64,000 bases of DNA from Castor canadensis (lineage: Eukaryota; Chordata; Mammalia; Rodentia; Castoridae): positions 2,297,333 through 2,361,332 of the forward strand of contig NC_133399.1 in assembly GCF_047511655.1 (NCBI RefSeq), read 5' to 3'. The notes under the pieces were generated by a model. It did not search any database. It saw nothing but the letters and a program-made list of their open reading frames with translations, and was not told the DNA's origin. Positions 10,801 to 21,529 of this stretch are shown one piece after another; the first letter of the stretch is position 1; every line of letters begins with the position of its first letter. The translations under genes and the position numbers were made by a program.

Positions 10801-11704
10801 AAACTCTTAAGTTGATACAAGAAAGAGTAGGAAATGCTCTGGAGTTAGTAGGTATAGGTAAGAACTTTCTCAACAAAACCCCAGCAGCACAGCAACTAAG
10901 AGATAGCATAGATAAATGGGACCTCATAAAACTAAAAAGCTCTTGTTCATCAAAAGAAATGGTCTCTAAACTGAAGAGAACACCCACAGAGTGGGAGAAA
11001 ATATTTGCCAACTATACATCAGACAAAGGACTGATAACCAGAATATATAGGGAACTTAAAAAACTAAATTCTCCCAAAACTAATGAACCAATAAAGAAAT
11101 GGGCAAGTGAACTAAACAGAACTTTCTCAAAAGAAGAAATTCAAATGGCCAGAAAACACATGAAAAAATGCTCACCATCTCTAGCAATAAAGGAAATGCA
11201 AATTCAAACCACACTAAGATTCCACCTCACCCCTGTTAGAATAGCCATCATCAGCAACACCACCACCAACAGGTGTTGGCGAGGATGCGGGGAAAAAGGA
11301 ACCCTCTTACACTGTTGGTGGGAATGTAGACTAGTACAACCACTCTGGAAAAAATTTGGAGGCTACTTAAAAAGCTGGACATCGATCTACCATTTGATCC
11401 AGCAATACCACTCTTGGGGATATACCCAAAAGACTGTTACTCCAGAGGCACCTGCACACCCATGTTTATTGTGGCACTATTCACAATAGCCAAGTTATGG
11501 AAACAGCCAAGATGCCCCACCACTGACGAATGGATCAAGAAAATGTGGTATCTATACACAATGGAATTTTATGCAGCCATGAAGAAGAACGAAATGTTAT
11601 CATTCGCTGGTAAATGGATGGAATTGGAGAACATCATTCTGAGTGAGGTTAGCCTGGCTCAAAAAACCAAAAATCGTATGTTCTCCCTCATATGTGGACA
11701 TTAG
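7889..11704 (+). pseudogene. L1 ORF2 (endonuclease-reverse transcriptase), frameshifted
   Basis: ORF2p nicks DNA and reverse-transcribes L1 RNA at the nick. Codon numbering from the ATG at 7889 matches human ORF2p closely. The endonuclease domain shows 'QETHL' and 'GDFNTPLS', but the 'SDH' motif is 'SGH' at codons 228-230, so the conserved Asp229 is Gly. The reverse transcriptase shows '[14 protein letters not shown]' and an intact 'FADD' at codons 700-703. The Cys-rich C-terminus ('CWRGCGEKG...HCWWEC') is near 11275-11330. A 2-base loss near 10246 and a 1-base loss near 11355 shift the frame, and a 9-base in-frame deletion lies near 11437. The first 791 codons are open. The stop is at 11702-11704. 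Confidence 0.92.
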
Positions 11705-12222
11705 ATCAAGGGCAAACACAACAAGGGGATTGGACTATGAGCACATGGTAAAAGCGAGAGCACACAAGGGAGGGGTGAGGATAGGTAAGACACCTAAAAA
11801 ACTAGCTAGCATTTGTTGCCCTTAATGCAGAGAAACTAAAGCAGATACCTTAAAGCAACTGAGGCCAATAGGAAAAGGGGAACAGGTACTAGAGAAAAGG
11901 TTGGATCAAAAAGAATTAACCTAGAAGGTAACACACACACACAGGAAATCAATGTGAGTCAATGCCCTGTATAGCTGTCCTTGTCTCGGCCAGCAAAAAC
12001 CCTTGTTCCTTCCTATTATTGCTTGTGCTCTCTCTACAGCAAAATTAGAAATAGGGTCAAGGTGGTTTCTGCTGGGTATTGGGGGGGAGAGGGAGGGGGC
12101 GGAGTGGGTGGTAAGGGAGGGGGTGGGGGCAGGGGGGAGAAATGAACCAAGCCTTGTATGCACATATGAATAATAAAAGAAAAATGAAATAAATAAATAA
12201 ATACATCACTTTTAAAAAAAAA
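11705..12222 (+). mobile_element. L1 3' UTR with G-rich tract and A-rich tail
   Basis: The non-coding tail of the L1 includes a run of closely spaced G-tracts at about 12079-12143 and ends with 'gcacatatgaataataaaag' and A-rich sequence. The same layout is present at 24598, 25849, 33215 and 36700, and in antisense at 18855 and 19547. The G-tracts could form quadruplexes, as proposed for L1 3' ends in other mammals. Confidence 0.85.
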
Positions 12223-12390
12223 AGAAATTTTAAATTTCTGTAAAGTAGATTTTGTAGAATGTAATGTGTTTACTTCCTTTGTGAAGTGATATATAATTGT
12301 ATAATTTCTGTGTTGTAACTGAATGCTTGGGCCTTCAATACAGTATTCATATAAAGCAATAAATATTAATGTTATGAAAAATAAATAAAT

Positions 12391-12403
12391 AAATTAATAG
12401 ATC
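12391..12403. repeat. Target-site duplication of the PPP4R2 retrocopy, right copy
   Basis: This is the partner of 1094-1106. The class I ERV reading frame resumes directly after it. Confidence 0.8.
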
Positions 12404-14240
12404 TTGTCACCTGAGTGCATTCAAGCAGTAGACGCTACAGCCATTCTAGGCAAAGAAAATAGGAAAATCTCCTTTGGGGGAAGTCTAACTATTAGCAGTC
12501 TCCATCAAGTTATAGAATGATCTTAAAGCAAAGGTGGTTAGATGGCTGATAGATACCAGAATCCTAAAGTATGAATCTCTATTGCTAGAAAAGGATGACC
12601 TGACTTTAACTACTAATGAGGCCCTAAATCCAGCCACTTTCTTGGTTGAAAAGCAGGAGGGAGGAGTTCCCAAACAAATGTTTAGAGAATACCAAAGGAA
12701 AGGCCAGACCTTGGGAAAACTCCTTTCCAGACCAGGCTCCATTTCTTTGTGGATGTATCCTCTTGGGCAATTGAGGGAAAAAGACATAACGGATATGCCA
12801 TTGTAGCTGGGGAAGCCACGACTATAATAAAATCAGTCCGACTCCCTAACAATTTTTCAGTACAGACTTGCAAATTATTTGTTCTTAATCAGGTCTTTAA
12901 ACACTTAAAGGACAAAGAAGGTACCATATACACTGATTCAAAATAAGCATTGGGTGTGGTCCACACCTTCAGGAAAATCTGGATAGAATGGGGTTAAATC
13001 AACAAGAAGGGCCAAGACTTGGTCCATGGGGAATTATTTCAACAAATACTGGAGAGCCTAAAACTACCTGAAGAAATAGGCATAGTCCATGTGTGAGATC
13101 ACCAAAAGGGGTAAACTTTGAAGCTCAGAGAAATTCTCTCACAAATGAGACAGCAAAACAGGCTGCTTTCACCTCCAAGGTTTTGGTCTTCCACACCTTC
13201 CTGCTTCTCCTGTTAACACTAAATTCACCTCTCCTAAGGATGAACAACAAAAAATATTGGGTCAATCAGGACAGAACAGAGAAAATTGGTTTGTTCCAAT
13301 GAAAGGGAAATGATCTCAAAGTCCCAGTGAGAGAACTCCTTGCCTCTCTCCATCAGGGTAGCCATTGGTGAACCCAGCCCATGAGTGATACAGTTTTGCA
13401 AGCTTATGGGTATATATGATCCTACACACTACCCAAACAAGTATTGGAAAGGTGTCTTACTGGTTGAAAAATGAGCAAGCAAGTCCTGCGACAGAGACCA
13501 GCTTGAGATAGAAACCCCAGGTTGTGACCCTTCCAAAGCATTCAGGTGGATTACACTGAGATGCCCAAAATAGGTCATCTTAAATACCTCCTTGTTATTG
13601 TACACCATCTCACTCAGTGGGTCAAGCCCATCCCTCACCTGGCGGCAACTGCTATGAATGTAATTAGGGTATTACTACAACACATCATCCCAAGGTTTGA
13701 AGTTGAAGAAAATATATACTCAGACAATGGGAGTTACTTCACTCCCAACTTCTTCAAGGGAGTTCTGAAGGCTATCGAAGTCAAATTGGAATATCATGCT
13801 CCCTGGCATCCAGCTTCCTCAGGGACAGTTGAAAGAATGAATCAGACTTAAATATCAGCTCACTAAATTAGACTTAGAGACCAGATTACCTTGGATTAAA
13901 TGCCTTCCCCTGGCACTACTCAGGATTAGGACAGTCCCTCAGAAGGACGTTGACCTCTCCCCTTATGAAATGTTTTATGGACATCCTTACCTCATCTCTG
14001 CTACTGATGTGCCTAACTTTGAAACTAAAGACTATTTCCTCAAAAATTATATACTTGGATTGTCAACTATCTTGCTTTCTCTTAGGAAAAAGGGATTGTT
14101 AATACAGGCTCTTCCACTTGACTTTCCTGTACACCTGACCAGCCTGGTGATTATGTGCTGATCAGGACCTGGAAAGAAAATAAGCTTGAGCCAGCTTGGG
14201 AAGACCTTTCCTGGTACTGCTGGCCATGGACACAGTTGTC
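12404..14240 (+). pseudogene. Class I ERV pol: connection, RNase H and integrase
   Basis: This is a gammaretrovirus-like pol end in several frames. The connection domain is visible near 12530-12640 ('LLLEKDDLTLTT', 'ALNPATF'). RNase H is visible near 12735-13170 ('YAIVAGE', 'GTIYTDSK'); its first catalytic Asp lies in 'FVDVSS', where the family has Gly in place of the second Val. Integrase runs from about 13540. Its three acidic residues can be found in 'DYTEMPK', 'YSDNGSYF' and 'TVERMNQT', and the C-terminal part near 14150-14200 has 'GDYVLIRTWKEN'-like sequence. Stops and frameshifts are spread throughout. It continues the fragment at 946-1093. Confidence 0.8.
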
Positions 14241-14365
14241 TGAACCACAAAGAATGAATGAACTTATCACATGAGGGTAGAGAAGGTGCCCCTACCCGAT
14301 CAGAAGGAGCAATGGACCATGAACACACATCCAGGCTGCACCAGAATGACCATAAAAAGATTAAA

Positions 14366-15610
14366 ATGAAAAGATTCTTTCTCTTTCATTTGGGAAATGT
14401 ATTTATCATCAGTGTAACTCAGAGTACTTTTCCCTTAACTGTTGAATTTGATGTATGCCAGATCTTTCCTTGTTGAGATCTTACATCCCAACTCCAGCTT
14501 CAAGGATAATCCTTTTAAATTTAGCCCCTCCCAGGACCCACAAGAAAGTTTGCTATCTGTCCACAGTGGACAGATGTGGGTGGAACAGTAAGTATAAAGG
14601 ATATCCTTCCCCTTTTTGTGAGAATTTTAAGGGTTGGACTGGCCCTGGGACACTGGTAAAAATAAAATTTCCACCATCCACAACAATTGACAGTCATTTA
14701 TCAGACTACAATCAAATTTATACCTTCAACAGTCTCACAAACCAGTCCACACCCTGGGTGGGCAAGGTTGATCTCTGGTGGTACAATGGAGGACATTTAC
14801 TTAAGACTCTCCCAAGTAAGTAGACAGGCGCCTGTGCTTTGGTGCAATTGTAAAGCCCTTTCACCCTAGCATTCAAATCTGTAGTCCATGCCACAATGCC
14901 TAGGAAATGGAGAGGCATAGACATAGATGCTGCAGCCAGCGTCAGAGGCTCCTTTGATCCCCACACTAACATTGATAATTTAAAGCCAGAAATCAAATTG
15001 CTGCAGGATTTGAATCAGTACTCTTTTGAGCTCCATCATAAATAAAAATGTTGGTTGGATTAATTATATTTATTATAACCAACAAAGGTTTGTTAACTAT
15101 ACCAGGGACACTATCAAAAGAATAGCAGAAGTATTGGGCCAACTGGCAAGATGGTTTTCAAGAACAGGCTAGCATTAGACATGATGTTGGCACAAAAGGG
15201 AGGAGTTTGCATAACGATTGGAGTTTTGTGTTGCACATATATCCCAAATAATACAGCCCCCAATGGAACTATTACTAAGGCCCTACAGGGATTAACTACC
15301 CTATCCAAGGAACTAGCTGAAATTTCCGTATAAATGATCCCTTCACTGACTTAATGGAAAAATGGTTTGGGTGATGGGAGGGCTGGATGAGCTCAGTCTT
15401 AACCTCTTTGGTCATAGTGTCAGGAGTTTTAATTTCAGCAGGATGTTGCATAATTCCTCATGTCTGAGGACTATTAAAGTGGTTCATTGAGATAATCCTC
15501 ACCAAACAGTCACCCCTACCCTACCCAAGTTATTTGTTTCTATTAGAAACACAGGAATGTGAGAGCCATTGGCTCCCAAATGAATTTGAAGAAATGAATT
15601 TAAATTCAAA
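14366..15610 (+). pseudogene. Class I ERV env, degraded
   Basis: A candidate signal-peptide start at the ATG at 14366 has a hydrophobic run. The surface subunit is badly broken (14450-15000). The transmembrane subunit is easier to read. It has a stretch at about 15150-15210 resembling the gammaretroviral immunosuppressive region, a CX6CC motif at 15208-15234, and a hydrophobic membrane span near 15390-15465. Several stops, one of them just before the membrane span, mean no complete envelope protein can be made. Confidence 0.7.
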
Positions 15611-15621
15611 GAGGGGGGAAT

Positions 15622-16049
15622 TGTAAGAAAAATGATCTTTTCTATCAAAGCATATGCCACCACCTTAGATTGCTTAAAATTGCTTAGGTTGCCATTTTAG
15701 GAGACTTGCATTGTTTCAAGGGTTCCTGTTTCTTCCATATTCTTGTACAGCTCTATTGCCCATGAAAATTTCTTGGCAAACTGTGTACCCTAACCCATCC
15801 CCCAATCAAGCCTTTTAGCCAATCAAGAAAGATTGTGAATATTTGACCTGGATAAATCCCTGGTAAGGGGCAGGTACAACTGCATCAGGAATGTATTGAG
15901 AAGCCACTGTCAGCTATTTTGTATTCACATGTCCCCTCAGCTACAGTGAATATGTGATTGCACAGTTTTGATCAAGAGAAATTGCCTTGTCAAGATATTC
16001 TGTCTCTCGTCTGTCTGTTTTCAACACTGGTGGGGCTGTAATTCCAACA
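15622..16049 (+). mobile_element. 3' LTR of the class I ERV
   Basis: A purine tract (agaggggggaa) at about 15610-15620 is followed by TG...CA-bounded sequence of 428 bases. It holds a CCAAT box ('gccaatcaag', near 15828) and a possible TATA-like element ('ggataaatcc', near 15860). It closes the provirus whose gag starts at 68. A related LTR lies 284 bases downstream. The matching 5' LTR is outside the window. Confidence 0.8.
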
Positions 16050-16104
16050 ATAATAAGTTTAGAAAATGAAGTATTGTGTGTTAAGCTGTGTTTCTACAGT
16101 CATG

Positions 16105-16225
16105 CTGAAATCCTTTATTTATTTATTTATCCATTTACTTATTTTGGTATAGTGGGGGTGAACTAAAAGCCTTGTAATTACCAGGCAAGCTTTATACCAT
16201 TTGACAAACTCTACCAGCTGCAGTC
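16105..16225 (-). mobile_element. ID-like SINE fragment, antisense
   Basis: A T-rich start, with tttatttatttatttat at 16117, is followed by sequence that on the minus strand reads as an ID/tRNA-type tail unit: a decayed 'gctctaccac', 'gaactcagggcc'-like sequence and an A-rich end. It lies between the two LTRs. Confidence 0.45.
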
Positions 16226-16333
16226 CTTTATTACACAAATTAATTACATTGACACGTTTTCTCTCTACACATGATATCAAGTGTTTTTCAAATATATGGT
16301 TATTTCCTGAGCACATCAAAATCCTTCTGCAAA

Positions 16334-16740
16334 TGTAAGAAAAATGATCTTTTCCATCAAAGTACTTGTTACCCTCTTAGATTACTTAAAAATTTCTTAG
16401 TTCTCCATCTTAGGTGACTTGCTTATATATAGGGTCCTTGCTTCTTCTTCTGGAATCCTGTACAATTCCATTGCCTGGCAAACTGTATGCCCTAACCCAT
16501 CCCCCAAGCCTTTAGCCAATCAAGGGAAATTGTGAACCTTTGACCTGGGCAAATCCTAGTTTGGGGCAGGTACAACTGTGTCAGGGATATAATGAGTAGT
16601 CACTGTCAGCCATTTTGTATTTGCATGCTTGCTTATCTGGAGTGAGCACATGCTTGCACCCTCTTTGTCAAGAAAAATTGCCTTGATTTTCTGTCTCTTG
16701 TGTGTCTGTTTTTGGCACAGGAGGGTTACTAATTCCAACA
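16334..16740 (+). mobile_element. Second LTR of the same family (solo or 5' LTR)
   Basis: This begins 'tgtaagaaaaatgatctttt' and ends 'attccaaca', like the LTR at 15622, and shares the CCAAT block ('agccaatcaag'). The two differ at roughly one base in five by eye, too many for the two LTRs of one recent provirus. I found no convincing primer-binding site after it and no target duplication, so solo LTR is the default reading. Confidence 0.75.
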
Positions 16741-18565
16741 TGTGGACCATGACAAAGCTCTAGTGGAGGAGAGACTCCCTCCATCCACCAACTGGGTGGA
16801 TTAACCTGCTGTTTTCTGGGGACACCTAGAAAATATCCAAGTGCATGCCCAGATAGGCTAGCTGTTGGCAGTGGGGATGCTCCTGATCTCTGGTACATCT
16901 ATCCTACCAAGTAGGGCCGCTGCAAGGATTATTCACCACCTCTCAATTTAGTCTAGTTCCCACAGGATTTGTCCCAGACTTGGACATTACGTCCTATGAG
17001 AATTGTCTCAATTTCAGATCTTTGGACCCACTGAAACTATCTCAATTTCTGTCCCTGTACTTCTAATCCACAAAAATGGTTCAAAATCATCCAAGGCCCT
17101 GTGGGGCAGTCCATTGGCATGTCTCCTCAAAACCTTAAGATTCTGGAGTTCCCAAAGACCATTAAACCCAAGTGGCCAAACAGGCCACTTTCTATTTTCA
17201 AATTCATCATAATCTCAAAAACTTCAAATGCTATAGGGCATGGGCAGAGGTTTCCCTATGGCCTGGCCTGTGTTTATCAATGCTCCAGTGTCTCTCTCTC
17301 TGTTTTCCTCCTAAGCAAATGCACTCTGCCCTCCCCAGGTTTTTCTGTCTTTCATGGAAGACCACCTTCTCTGACTTCAACTCATTTTTACCTCATCCTT
17401 TCCACTTTCCTCATCTCACAAGAAATAAATAATGTCTAACTTTGAAACTCTCCTGTCTCAATCTGTCTCAGCCATGATGGAGGTTACTTTTACCTTCCTA
17501 CTCTTCAGCCTTCTTGCATTTCCTCTCCCAGACTGGCCATCTGAGTGAGGACAACAGAGAGAGAAATGGCCAAGGAGAAATGGAAAGAAAAGTCCTGCTC
17601 AAGTCACACTGTCAGTGCTCTCAACCTCCTTAGCAACTGACATGGTCCCAGGACTGCAAACATGAAATCAATTGCAAATCTAAATGACATGTGGCTGATG
17701 ATTGGAGCTTCTTTTCTGTCCTGATCTCTTGTTCTTCTACCTAAAAATAAACCTCTAAATGTGCCTAAATACTTTAGCAGTTTTTCTTCTTTAAGTCTTG
17801 CTTTGAGAAAGGCTGTTTTCCCATTGCAGATATGTCAAGATCAGAAGCAACAGACCATACCCAGGTTGCTGCAGGTGGTGACCTTGGGCTGGCCCATTCA
17901 TTCTCGTGGTCAAGGCACCATACTGTAGGGATTATGGACCCAACCCTCAGACTATCTTTCATGCAGGCTGGAGTGACCAAAGACAGAATTTTAATTCTAT
18001 CTAATAATGCTTCATGTATTTAAATTTAAAATCTCAGTTTTCTAGGTTATGGTGTTAGCTAAAAGGCAAAAGGACAGCCTTCCTGAGTTCTGCTAAATAA
18101 GGCATTGGGATTTTTGTTTTCACCAGGCCCCTTACCTAAAATTAACTCTTCAGGAGTTAATTCATTCTACCTTTTCCATGCTTTCTACTACCACTTTCAA
18201 TGGAGATGCAATCCTCATTACCACAACAGTCTCCCCTTTGTTCAGCCTGACATACAAATTCTAACTTAAAAAAATTACTATGAAATAAGAAGGTGGATTT
18301 GTGCATCCTCTATCCTTTGTGAATGCAAGTATATGGGATGCCAACTCTACACACAAGACTGGGCTCCCTAAATTTACTTTAAAGGTTTGCCTAATAACAA
18401 AGCTACTGTAGCCGAGATAAACTAATTAGAGATTATTAAAAACACTCTCAAGTGGTAAATGTAAAGCCTTCAATATCTTTGAGTGCACTCAGAATTAATG
18501 TAATTGTTTTATGTATTGTTGGGTGAATTTTGTGAATGTCTGTTGTCTGATTAACTTATTGATAC
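16741..18565. other. No recognised gene; possible ERV-derived sequence
   Basis: Nothing here gave a clear match. Short open frames (for example 17003-17439) lack family motifs. The stretch just after the LTR is pyrimidine-rich in places (17280-17420) and could be old retroviral leader, but no primer-binding site or gag block was found. Confidence 0.4.
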
Positions 18566-18613
18566 TGTCAGAGACAGCAGTGGGACCGTGCCTGTGTGAT
18601 TTGGCATCTGACC

Positions 18614-18776
18614 TTGTGAGAAAGCTCTAAGGAATTGAGACAAAGGTCTCAGAACCAGTCATCCAGAAAAACAACAGTGTTCAAGGTTTCCCAGATGGCT
18701 TCATGTCCTTCAGATATAAATATGAAGGTTATACTGACCATGTGCTTCTCCTGCTTCTCTGTTCCTATTTTTTAAA
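18614..18776. repeat. Long target-site duplication, left copy (about 162 bp)
   Basis: LTR sequence from 'ttgtgagaaagctctaagg' to 'tctgttc...tttaaa' recurs at 21079-21240, on the other side of the L1 insertions, with only a handful of differences. It marks the ends of the L1 block exactly: the T-rich tail on this side and the truncated ORF2 on the other. Confidence 0.85.
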
Positions 18777-19480
18777 TTTTTCCTTTATTTATTTATTTAT
18801 TTTTTAATTGTTTTATTATTCATATGTGCATACAAGGTTTGGATCATTTCTCCCCCCTGCTCCCACCCCCTCCCTTACCACCCACTCCACCCCCTCCCGC
18901 TCCCCCTAACCCCCTCAATACCCAGCAGAAACTATTTTGCCCTTATTTCTAGTTTTGTTGTAGAGAGAGTATAAGCAATAATAGGAAGGAACAAGGCTTT
19001 TTGCTGGTTGAGATAAGGATAGCTATACAGGGAGTTGACTCACATTAATTTCCTGTGCATGTGTGTTATCTTCTAGGTTAATTCTTTTTGATCTAAACTT
19101 TTCTCTACTTCCTGGTCCCCTTCTCCTATTTGCCTCAGTTGCTTTTAAGGTATCTGCTTTAGTTTCTCTCTGTTAAGGGCAACAAATGCTAGCTAATTTT
19201 TTAGATGTCTTACCTATCCTCACCCCTCCCTTGTGTGCTCTTGCTTTTATCATGTGCTCAAGGTCCAATCCCCTTGTTGTGTTTGCCCTTGATCTAATGT
19301 CCTTATATGAGGGATAACATATGATTTTTGGTCTTTTGGGCCAGGCTAATCTCACTCAGAATGATGTTCTCCAATTCCATACATTTACCAGTGAATGGTA
19401 ACATTTCGTTCTTCTTCATGGCTGCATAAAATTCCATTGTGTATAGATACCACATTTTCTTTTCTTTTTCTTTTTTTTTA
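18777..19480 (-). mobile_element. 5'-truncated L1 (copy a), antisense
   Basis: A T-rich tail at 18777-18815 is followed in antisense by the G-rich 3' UTR tract and the last codons of ORF2 ('CMELENIILSEISLAQKTK'), which end at about 19465. A second L1 3' end begins directly after it in the same orientation. Confidence 0.85.
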
Positions 19481-21078
19481 CCATAAGTGCCTTTTTTTTT
19501 GTTTTGTTTTATTATACATATGTGCATACAAGGCTTGGGTCATTCCTCCCCCCTGCCCCCAAATCCTCCCTTACCACCCACCCTGCCCCCTCCCTCTCCC
19601 CCCAACCCCCTCAATACCCAGCGGAAACTATTTTGCCCTTATCTCTAATTTTGTTGAAGAGAGAGTATAAGCAATAATAGGAAGGAACAAGTGTTTTTGT
19701 TGATTGAGATAAGGATAGCTATATGGGGAGTTGACTAACATTAATTTCCTGTGAGTGTGTGTTACCTTCTAGGTTAATTCTTCTTGATCTAACCTTTTCT
19801 CTAGTTCCTGGTCCTCTTTTCCTATTGGCCTCAGTTGCTTTTAAGGTAACTGCTTTAGTTTCTCTGCGTTAAGGGCAATGAATGCTAGCTAACTTTTTAG
19901 GTGTCTTACCTATCCTCACCCCTCCCTTGTGTGATAAAGCTTTTATCATGTGCTCAAAGTCCAATCCCATTGTTGTGTTTGCCCTTGATCTAATGTCCTT
20001 ATATGAGGGATAACATATGATTTTTGGTCTTTTGGGCCAGGCTAACCTCACTCAGAATGATGTTCTCCAATTCCATCCATTTATCAGCAAATGATAACAT
20101 TTCGTTCTTCTTCATGGCTGCCTAAAATTCCATTCTGTATAGATACCACATTTTCTTAATCCATTTGTCAGTGGTGGGGCATCTTGGCTGTTTCCATAAC
20201 TTGGCTATTGTGAATCACTATAATCACTGCAATAAACATGGGTGTGCAGATGCCTCTGCAGTAAGCTGTGTCACAGTCTTTTGGGTATATCCCCAAGAGT
20301 GGTATTGCTGGATCAAATGGTAGATCAATGTTTAGCTTTTTAAGCAGCCTCCAAATTTTTTTTCAGAGTGGTTGTACTAGTTTACATTCCCACTAACAGT
20401 GTTAGAAGGTTCCTTTTTCCCCACATCCTCACCAACACCTGTTGTTGGTGGTGTTGCTGATGATGGCTATTCTAACAGGGGTGAGGTGGAATCTTAGTGT
20501 GGTTTTAATTTGCATTTCCTTTATTGCTAGAGATGGTGAGCATTTTGTCATGTGTTTTTTGGCCATTTGAATTTCTTTTGAGAAAGTTCTGTTTAGTTCA
20601 CTTGCCCATTTCTTTATTGGTTCATTAGTTTTGGGAGAATTTAGTTTTTTAAGTTCCCTATATATTCTGGTTATCAGTCCTTTATCTGATGTGTAGCTGG
20701 CAAATATTTTCTCCCACTCTGTGGGTGTTCTCTTCAGTTTAGAGACCATTTCTTTTGATGAACAGAAGCTTTTTAGTTTTATGAGGCCCATTTATCTATG
20801 CTATCTCTTAGTTGCTGTGCTGCTGGGGTTTTGTTGAGAAAGTTCTTACCTATACCTACTAATTCCAGAGTATTTCCTACTCTTTCCTGTATCAACTTTA
20901 GAGTTTGGGGTCTGATATTAAGATCCTTGATCCATTTTGAGTTAATCTTGGTATAGGGTGATATACATGGATCTAGTTTCAGTTTTTTGCAGACTGCTAA
21001 CCAGTTTTCCCAGCAGTTTTTGTTGAAGAGGCTGCTATTTCTCCATCGTATATTTTTAGCACCTTTGTCAAAGACAAG
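19481..21078 (-). mobile_element. 5'-truncated L1 (copy b), antisense
   Basis: This second L1 has its T-rich tail at about 19485-19515, then the 3' UTR and about 1 kb of the ORF2 C-terminal part ('[20 protein letters not shown]', read on the minus strand near 20690). It is truncated at 21078 inside '[10 protein letters not shown]...[10 protein letters not shown]'. The ORF2 frame has a few stops and shifts. Confidence 0.88.
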
Positions 21079-21240
21079 TTGTGAGAAAGCTCTAAGGAAT
21101 TGAGACAAAGGTCTCAGAAGCAGTCATCCAGAAAAACAACAGTGTTCAAGGTTCCCCAGATGGCTTCATGTCCTTCAGATGTAAATATGAAGGTTATACT
21201 GACCGTGTGCTTCTCTTACTTCTCTGTTCACATTTTTAAA
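21079..21240. repeat. Long target-site duplication, right copy
   Basis: This is the partner of 18614-18776. The LTR continues normally from 21241. Confidence 0.85.
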
Positions 21241-21461
21241 AAGACATTACAAAGAGTTAAATTTGACCTTGCTTCCCTGTACTAATGTAACCTTGACTCA
21301 TAATACTTGGCATGCTTTTTCTGACCAAATGGTCTTCGTGTAAAAGGAGTTTATAAAAACAGTAGTATGCTTCATTAAAGTGGCTATTGAGAAGGACTCA
21401 ATAGTCCCCCTGTTCTTTTATGGTTTCAGTCACCCTGGACCCACTGGTAAATGGTAACATT

Positions 21462-21481
21462 TGCTACATTGAAACAGGGAC
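21462..21481 (+). promoter_or_regulatory. Primer-binding site, tRNA-Lys-like, decayed
   Basis: Directly after the LTR end, the bases ending 'gaaacagggac' resemble the 3' end complement of tRNA-Lys used by betaretroviruses ('cgaacagggac'), with several differences in the first half. The position is right for a primer site. Confidence 0.55.
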
Positions 21482-21529
21482 CTGAAGGATAATTTTGAAA
21501 GTGACATGGAGACCCTCACAGAAGAAGGT

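Larger units (their letters stand above)
5157..12222 (+). mobile_element. Full-length L1 in the PPP4R2 3' UTR
   Basis: A complete LINE-1 of about 7 kb has a 5' UTR beginning with a YY1-type motif, ORF1, ORF2, a G-rich 3' UTR and an A-rich tail. Target duplications agaatttttaaatttc (5141-5156) and agaaattttaaatttc (12223-12238) flank it, and the PPP4R2 3' UTR continues seamlessly on both sides. Both ORFs carry frameshifts, so it can no longer move itself, but they are few and it is among the younger elements here. Its 5' UTR lacks a 112-base segment that the fragment at 30795 retains, so it was probably copied from a spliced transcript. Confidence 0.95.
1107..12390 (+). pseudogene. PPP4R2: Processed retrocopy of PPP4R2, split by two insertions
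   Basis: This is an intronless copy of the regulatory subunit 2 mRNA of protein phosphatase 4, a nuclear phosphatase scaffold. The pieces are a CpG-rich 5' UTR (1107-1302), N-terminal coding (about 1303-1438), the rest of the coding region (2761-3867), and a long 3' UTR (3868-5156 and 12223-12375) with an A-rich tail. The recognisable protein includes the '[17 protein letters not shown]' block, the acidic Glu-run and the C-terminal 'VTDEPMEQD' before the stop at 3867. It is dead as the original protein. The start ATG is lost, one extra G in the G-run near 1345 shifts the frame, a small deletion near 3690 shifts it again, and a CNDP2 retrocopy interrupts it at 1438. A full-length L1 sits in the 3' UTR. 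The complete 5' UTR suggests a full-length reverse transcript. Confidence 0.95.
18566..21459 (+). mobile_element. 5' LTR of a class II (betaretrovirus-like) ERV, split by L1s
   Basis: The LTR begins 'tgtcagagacagcagtggg' and runs to 18776. After the L1 insertions, a duplicated segment brings it back at 21079 and it ends in CA at 21459. It carries TATA ('gtttataaaaac', near 21350) and an ATTAAA polyadenylation-like signal near 21375. It matches the 3' LTR at 40029 over most of its length, though the last part (U5) differs more. Confidence 0.85.
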
